In this document: one piece after another, positions 58,648 through 64,000 of the stretch
How positions within the stretch are numbered: the stretch's first letter is position 1
How the letters are laid out: each line of letters begins with the position of its first letter
Made by a program: the position numbers and the translations under genes
The notes under the pieces: model-generated
What the model was told of the DNA's origin: nothing
What the model saw: only the letters and a program-made list of their open reading frames with translations
The model's database searches: none
Assembly (NCBI GenBank): GCA_025362575.1
Contig: JANYIQ010000250.1
Location: 1 to 64,000 of the forward strand
Source of the DNA: Bacteroidia bacterium
Lineage (GTDB): Bacteria > Bacteroidota > Bacteroidia > B-17B0 > Aurantibacillaceae
Length of the DNA stretch: 64,000 nucleotides
Direction: 5' to 3'

Positions 58648-59295
58648 ATGATCAAACGAATTATATTATTCCTTTCACTTATTGTACTTTGCTATTCAGA
58701 AGCATATTCTCAAAAAAAAGATACTGTTATTTTAATGAACGGTAACGTTGTGGTGGCTCAGGTATTAGATACACTTTTAGGCGCTGTGACCATACCTGAT
58801 TATAAGAAAGCCGGAAGGAATATTCATTACGAATACGAAGAACTATACATGGTGCATTACGCAAACGGATTTAAAGATTATTATTACTCGCAGGATACGG
58901 TAAAAGGAAATTATTTTACTCGGGATGAAATGATGATGTTCATCAGAGGAGAACAGGATGGCAGAAAAGGTTTTAAAGGTAATGGATGTATGATCACGGC
59001 AGGCTTGTTGGGTTTTGTTGGTGGTGCCACCGGGACATTCTTTGGTCCTATCTTACCCTATGGTTTTATGGCGGTAAGCGGTGTTCCTAAAATAAGAATT
59101 CGTCACAGCACTATTTCGAATCCGAATTACATTGACAGTGATGCATATATTCTTGGCTACGAAAGATCGGCACGTTACAAGCGAAAAATAAGGGCTTTAA
59201 TTGGAGGAACAGTAGGAATAGCTGTAGGTTACGCAGCATATTTGGTTGTGTTCAAAGCCATGTTCGAAGGCGGTTCTTCCATTCAATTTAAATAA
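58648..59295 (+). CDS. Hypothetical secreted/membrane protein
   Basis: ATG at 58648 gives leader MIKRIILFLSLIVLCYSEAYSQ; the ORF-track start at 58597 looks too long. Confidence 0.75.
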   Translation: MIKRIILFLSLIVLCYSEAYSQKKDTVILMNGNVVVAQVLDTLLGAVTIPDYKKAGRNIHYEYEELYMVHYANGFKDYYYSQDTVKGNYFTRDEMMMFIRGEQDGRKGFKGNGCMITAGLLGFVGGATGTFFGPILPYGFMAVSGVPKIRIRHSTISNPNYIDSDAYILGYERSARYKRKIRALIGGTVGIAVGYAAYLVVFKAMFEGGSSIQFK

Positions 59296-59301
59296 ATTAT
59301 C

Positions 59302-60471
59302 ATGCAGAAAAAAATTCTTTTACTCGGCTCCGGTGAATTAGGAAAAGAACTGGTTATTTCCTTACAGCGTTTAGGCCAGTACGTGATTGCGGTTGATAGC
59401 TACGAAGGAGCGCCGGCCATGCAGGTGGCCCATGCCTTTGAAGTGATCAATATGCTCGACGGCGATGCTTTGGATAAAATTGTTGCAAAATATAAGCCTG
59501 ATCTGATCGTTCCTGAAATTGAAGCAATACGTACTGAACGGTTTTATGATTATGAAAAACAGGGGTACACGGTTGTTCCAAGTGCAAAAGCCGCCAACTT
59601 TACTATGAACCGCAAAGCCATTCGTGATCTGGCTGCAAAAGAATTAGGACTAAAAACGGCCAAATACAAATACGCCACCACACTTGAAGAATTCACAAAA
59701 GGTGTGAAAGAAATCGGCATTCCCTGCGTGATCAAACCTTTAATGAGCAGTAGTGGTAAGGGGCAGAGCGTTATAAAAACAGAAGCTGATATTGAGAAGT
59801 CCTGGAACTACGCCATGGAAGGTTCTCGCGGCGATTATAAAGAGGTGATCATTGAACAGTTCGTGAAATTCAATTCCGAAATTACTTTATTAACAGTTAC
59901 TCAAAAAAATGGCCCTACCCTTTTCTGTCCGCCGATTGGGCACCGTCAGGAGCGTGGCGATTATCAGGAAAGCTGGCAGCCTTGTGCGATAAGCGATAAA
60001 GACCTGAAAGATGCGCAAGACATGGCCGCAAAAGTTACTGCTGCCTTAACCGGCGCCGGAATCTGGGGCGTTGAATTTTTCTTGACCGATAATGGCGTTT
60101 ATTTTTCGGAATTATCGCCACGACCCCATGATACCGGAATGGTAACCTTGGCCGGCACACAAAATTTATCGGAATTCGAATTGCATGCCCGTGCCATTTT
60201 AGGATTATCCATTCCGCAAATTACTTTAGAAAAACATGGCGCATCAGCAGTTGTGCTGGCATCGCAAAACGGTTCAGTTAAAGAATACAAAGGGTTGAAT
60301 AAAGTCTTGGATACTATCAATACCGATGCCCGCATTTTTAATAAGCCTACAAGTCGCCCTTACCGCCGTATGGCAGTGGTACTAACCTACGATAAAGTAG
60401 GAAGCGATGTGCAAGCTGTAAAACAAAAAGCGATCGAACTTTCTAAACTTATTGAATTAATTTATAACTAA
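59302..60471 (+). CDS. purT: Phosphoribosylglycinamide formyltransferase 2 (formate-dependent)
   Basis: [65 protein letters not shown]. Confidence 0.97.
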   Translation: MQKKILLLGSGELGKELVISLQRLGQYVIAVDSYEGAPAMQVAHAFEVINMLDGDALDKIVAKYKPDLIVPEIEAIRTERFYDYEKQGYTVVPSAKAANFTMNRKAIRDLAAKELGLKTAKYKYATTLEEFTKGVKEIGIPCVIKPLMSSSGKGQSVIKTEADIEKSWNYAMEGSRGDYKEVIIEQFVKFNSEITLLTVTQKNGPTLFCPPIGHRQERGDYQESWQPCAISDKDLKDAQDMAAKVTAALTGAGIWGVEFFLTDNGVYFSELSPRPHDTGMVTLAGTQNLSEFELHARAILGLSIPQITLEKHGASAVVLASQNGSVKEYKGLNKVLDTINTDARIFNKPTSRPYRRMAVVLTYDKVGSDVQAVKQKAIELSKLIELIYN

Positions 60472-61022
60472 TGCGCCTGGGTTCTTTCATATTTTTTGCA
60501 GTACTGTTCCTTTCAGGATACAGCCAAAAAATTGTTTTTCCCGATAATTTAAAAAAAACAAACATTGCCTGTTTAAAAACTAACGACTCATTGACCTACT
60601 ACCAGTGTCATGTAGAAGAAGCCATGCAGCAATTAGTTACCGCATCAGGACAAAAAATTTCGGGCAAAGTACAGAAGTACACCATTACTGATAAATACAT
60701 TGTGATCAATAAGAATGATCAATATCGCTTAAGATATTATTCTTCTTCGATGGTGGAATATCCCAATAAAAAATTCGCTTATCTAAAACTGGTGGAAAAA
60801 CCATATTGGAATTTTAAACTTGAAAAAGACACTTTGATCTCTAAGCACGATGTTTTAACCATCGCCGCACTTGAAACTAAAAGTCACGAAACCACAGAGT
60901 ACGAGTTTAAGGTAAATCACCAGAACAAAAATGAGATCATTATCATGGGAGGCAAAGTGATGAGCCAACTTATTATAGAAGGCGATTATCTTTTAAAGAA
61001 GAATTTTGATGCTTTGAAGTAG
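60471..61022 (+). CDS. Hypothetical secreted protein
   Basis: Signal peptide [19 protein letters not shown]. Confidence 0.7.
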   Translation: MRLGSFIFFAVLFLSGYSQKIVFPDNLKKTNIACLKTNDSLTYYQCHVEEAMQQLVTASGQKISGKVQKYTITDKYIVINKNDQYRLRYYSSSMVEYPNKKFAYLKLVEKPYWNFKLEKDTLISKHDVLTIAALETKSHETTEYEFKVNHQNKNEIIIMGGKVMSQLIIEGDYLLKKNFDALK

Positions 61023-61027
61023 GTCTC

Positions 61028-61381
61028 TTAATCTCTGATTTCCACACTTACCTTATCCACATCCCCATTCATGGGCGGAACTAATTTTGTGATTTTAACG
61101 TGTGCTGAAATTAATGCTGGGAATTCTTTCCTAATTCGCGTGTAAATTCTTTCGCAAACCTGCTCAATTAATTTAGAACGAATGGCCATTTCAGCTTTTG
61201 CTATTTCGTAGACAGTACAATAATCAATAGTTTTAGTAAGGTCGTCGGTTTTAGCAGCTTCTGTGAAATCGGTGATCAAATAAACATCAACAATATAATT
61301 GCCGCCTATTTTTGCTTCCTCATCTAAACAACCGTGGTAAGCATACAAGTTTATTCCCTCAATATTAATGTGATGTTTCAT
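61028..61381 (-). CDS. folB: Dihydroneopterin aldolase
   Basis: INIEGINLYAYHGCLDEEAKIGGNYIVDV...LTKTIDYCTVYEI. Confidence 0.94.
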   Translation of the reverse strand: MKHHINIEGINLYAYHGCLDEEAKIGGNYIVDVYLITDFTEAAKTDDLTKTIDYCTVYEIAKAEMAIRSKLIEQVCERIYTRIRKEFPALISAHVKITKLVPPMNGDVDKVSVEIRD

Positions 61382-61382
61382 G

Positions 61383-63914
61383 TTAGAAGCTCAAGCCGTC
61401 TCCGCCCTGCATATCGCTATTTCCGCCTTTCTGGCCCTTGCGTTTAAATATGGAAGAATCGAATTTTCCGAATAAATACGTTACACTAAATTTCAGATAA
61501 CGCGTTTCTCTTCTGCGCGAAAGGCTTTGAGTATAATAATTTGTTGTGAGATCAGTACCCATTCTTTTGGTATTGAACACATCACTTAAAGTTAAATTGA
61601 AAATCCATTTAGTATTTATCATTTTATTCAACGAAGCATCCATGAAATACTGAGGTCTTGTCCAGCCATTAATGATCACTTTTGGCGCTTCATAATTCGC
61701 ATTAACCTGAGCGGTCATTTGCCAAGGTAAAGTATAGCTTAAAATTATTTTTGAGTTGTAACTCCAGCCCTGAGTTGTTTTTTCGGGCTGATTATTAATT
61801 ATGCCACTGTTCAATAAAACATAAAACGCATTCACGTTAAGCGTAACTGCCAGTTTCTTAAAGAACGTATATTTCAAAGTATTCTCTAATCCATAACGAA
61901 TGCTGCTCTTACCATTTACGAATGTGTTTACCAGCACCGTTGAGTCAGCTGCCGATGGATAAGCAGCGTTTGTTATCGGTTGCTCAGAGTAACGGCCATA
62001 AGCAGAGATCAGCCAATTGCCTTTTCCAAAAATATTATTATAGTTTATTTCCGCAATATTCATGAACTCAGGTTTTAACTGAGGATTACCAATACGGTAA
62101 TTCTTTTTATCGCTGAACATTACAAAAGGCATTGCTTGAAAAAAGTTAGGGCGATCGATCTTACGGGAGACATTAAATTGAATTTCATGTTTAGACCCTA
62201 CTTTTTTTGTTAAGAATAAAGCCGGGAACAAACTGTTTTGAATTGTTTTCAGATCGCCCGGATAAATGTATTGAAAGGATTTATTTTTATCTACAAGATT
62301 TCCTTTGAAATAGGTTTGTTCAAAACGCAAACCTGCCATGTAACCAATATCCCAAAACGTATAATTTGAATAATTCAAGTATGCGGCATTAACCATGTCG
62401 TCAATTACATACTTGCTGCTCATAATGGAATCTTTTGCGTAATCGTAGGTGTTGTAATTATAATTCGAAGTATTATTTGAGCTTAGAGAGTTTTTATAGA
62501 AACCTCTTAAACCCATTTCAAGTTTCGATTTTTCAGTGAGTGGGTTAACATAATCTGCCTGTAATACATATTGATCGGAGCTGCTTAAACCATCATTATG
62601 CTGTAAGCTCGACGAAGGAATCATATCGTTTCCGTTCTGATCCTTATCATGGGTGTTAAACTGGTACCAGCTTCCCGACTTAGAGTGATTCTGATTCACA
62701 TCCACCGTTAATTCTTTACCAACTTTTGGATAGGTCTTCTTATACACCATCTGCGTAGTAAAATTATTAAAGTGGCTCGATGAATTATTGATCCTGAATC
62801 CTTGTGAAAGGGTATTATTATTACCATCCAAAAGTTCAAAATTCTGCACATCACTACTCTTAAATTCACCCGCAACAACGTTTTCAGACAAACTGATCGT
62901 ATTACGGTTATTAATGTTATAATCTATACCTACTCTTCCAAACTGAAACATATTACCCTGGCGTGTTACATTATCCTGATTATAATGATCAAGTGCCAAA
63001 CCATTGTAAAGATCTGTACGTTTTGTAAAACCATTATTGTTGTTGATACCCTGATTAAAATTATACATCAGGGAAAAATTGAACGGACTCTCTTTAATAT
63101 TAAGACTTCCCATGGCACCGTAGCGATCGCCGGTTCCGGCATTTCCCATCAGTATTCCATTATAACCGGGCTTGTTGCTTTTCTTCAGAACAATATTCAA
63201 AATTCCACCGGTGGTGTTCGCTGCAAATTTCACGGAAGGGTTTGAGATCACTTCCACTCGGTCGATCTGGTCACTTGGTATTTGCTGAAGTGTTAATGTA
63301 GTTGGTCTTCCATCCACATAGATCTGAACTGCACTTTCACGCAAAGTTGCATTACCATCGCCATCTACCGATATGGTGGGAACGTTCTTCATTACATCTA
63401 ACGCAGTTCCTCCCTTTACAGAAAGATCTTTATCCACATTATAAACTTTGCGGTCAACGCTCATCACAAAATTACTTTTTGTTGTACTTACCTCAACTTC
63501 TTTTAGCAGTTCAACATCCGGCTCCAATTTAATATCTCCTAAATCGTTATCGATCTTATTTGGTGGGACGATGTAAACTTTCTGCTCGTAATTTTTATAT
63601 CCGATGAATGTTATTTTCAAACGGTATCCACCATAAGCCGGCAAATTATCCAGAGAAAAATCTCCGTTCTCTTTTGCCAAGCCTCCGGCAATTAAACTGT
63701 CTTTATTGAACCACAATAAAACTACCGACGCGTATTCAACTGGTTTTTTTGTTTTGGCATCGATCACTTTTCCGTAAAAGCGACCAATGTTCATGTTCTT
63801 TGAATTCTTGAGCATGCCCTGCATTTGCGATGGGTTTCCTCCACCAGGCATTTGCGAAAACATTGAACCCAAAGCAAGAAGGAAAACGAAGAGTATTAAA
63901 TTGACTTTTTTCAT
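61383..63914 (-). CDS. TonB-dependent receptor / outer membrane beta-barrel family protein
   Basis: MKKVNLILFVFLLALGSMFSQ; CarboxypepD_reg-like DAKTKKPVEYASVVLL; plug VYVDGRPTTLTLQQIPSDQIDRVEVISNPSVKF-like; C-terminal barrel. Confidence 0.93.
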   Translation of the reverse strand: MKKVNLILFVFLLALGSMFSQMPGGGNPSQMQGMLKNSKNMNIGRFYGKVIDAKTKKPVEYASVVLLWFNKDSLIAGGLAKENGDFSLDNLPAYGGYRLKITFIGYKNYEQKVYIVPPNKIDNDLGDIKLEPDVELLKEVEVSTTKSNFVMSVDRKVYNVDKDLSVKGGTALDVMKNVPTISVDGDGNATLRESAVQIYVDGRPTTLTLQQIPSDQIDRVEVISNPSVKFAANTTGGILNIVLKKSNKPGYNGILMGNAGTGDRYGAMGSLNIKESPFNFSLMYNFNQGINNNNGFTKRTDLYNGLALDHYNQDNVTRQGNMFQFGRVGIDYNINNRNTISLSENVVAGEFKSSDVQNFELLDGNNNTLSQGFRINNSSSHFNNFTTQMVYKKTYPKVGKELTVDVNQNHSKSGSWYQFNTHDKDQNGNDMIPSSSLQHNDGLSSSDQYVLQADYVNPLTEKSKLEMGLRGFYKNSLSSNNTSNYNYNTYDYAKDSIMSSKYVIDDMVNAAYLNYSNYTFWDIGYMAGLRFEQTYFKGNLVDKNKSFQYIYPGDLKTIQNSLFPALFLTKKVGSKHEIQFNVSRKIDRPNFFQAMPFVMFSDKKNYRIGNPQLKPEFMNIAEINYNNIFGKGNWLISAYGRYSEQPITNAAYPSAADSTVLVNTFVNGKSSIRYGLENTLKYTFFKKLAVTLNVNAFYVLLNSGIINNQPEKTTQGWSYNSKIILSYTLPWQMTAQVNANYEAPKVIINGWTRPQYFMDASLNKMINTKWIFNLTLSDVFNTKRMGTDLTTNYYTQSLSRRRETRYLKFSVTYLFGKFDSSIFKRKGQKGGNSDMQGGDGLSF

Positions 63915-64000
63915 GGTGTAATTCGGGTACAAATTTACCTAAGAAAATTCAATGTTTTTAAAAATAGTATGAGTGGTTCTAACCCAATTAGGGTGGTTTT

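Overview
The window reads as a compact stretch of AT-rich Bacteroidota chromosome. Supporting signs are type IX secretion C-terminal domains, a fused SecDF, SCKK lipoprotein signals, and TTTG/TANNTTTG promoters. I see about 50 plausible CDSs, mostly housekeeping (fabH, lpxB, surE, dnaG, secDF, ispF, pgk, dut, rfaE2, panD, hpd, gcvP, purT, folB) plus surface, secreted and signalling genes. I saw no convincing tRNA or rRNA, CRISPR array, prophage or transposase. The most interesting signals are: (1) two intergenic copies of an RNA-like structured repeat (9208-9339 on +, 37421-37560 on -) that share a closing stem, a CGGGCTKTC joining segment, a variable hairpin and an ATCCCT segment; (2) lpxB, whose conserved N-terminus can only be reached from a non-canonical AUC codon; (3) a 1747-aa TPR / six-GAF / SpoIIE phosphatase next to a membrane TPR-SpoIIE paralogue, with no visible partner-switch components; (4) a family of tiny Cys-rich lipoproteins with near-identical signal peptides and divergent mature parts (three in tandem, one distant), preceded by an A-rich leader with a small uORF; (5) a cluster of overlapping hairpins joined by a 16-bp palindrome. 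All product names come from reading the translations; no database search was run.
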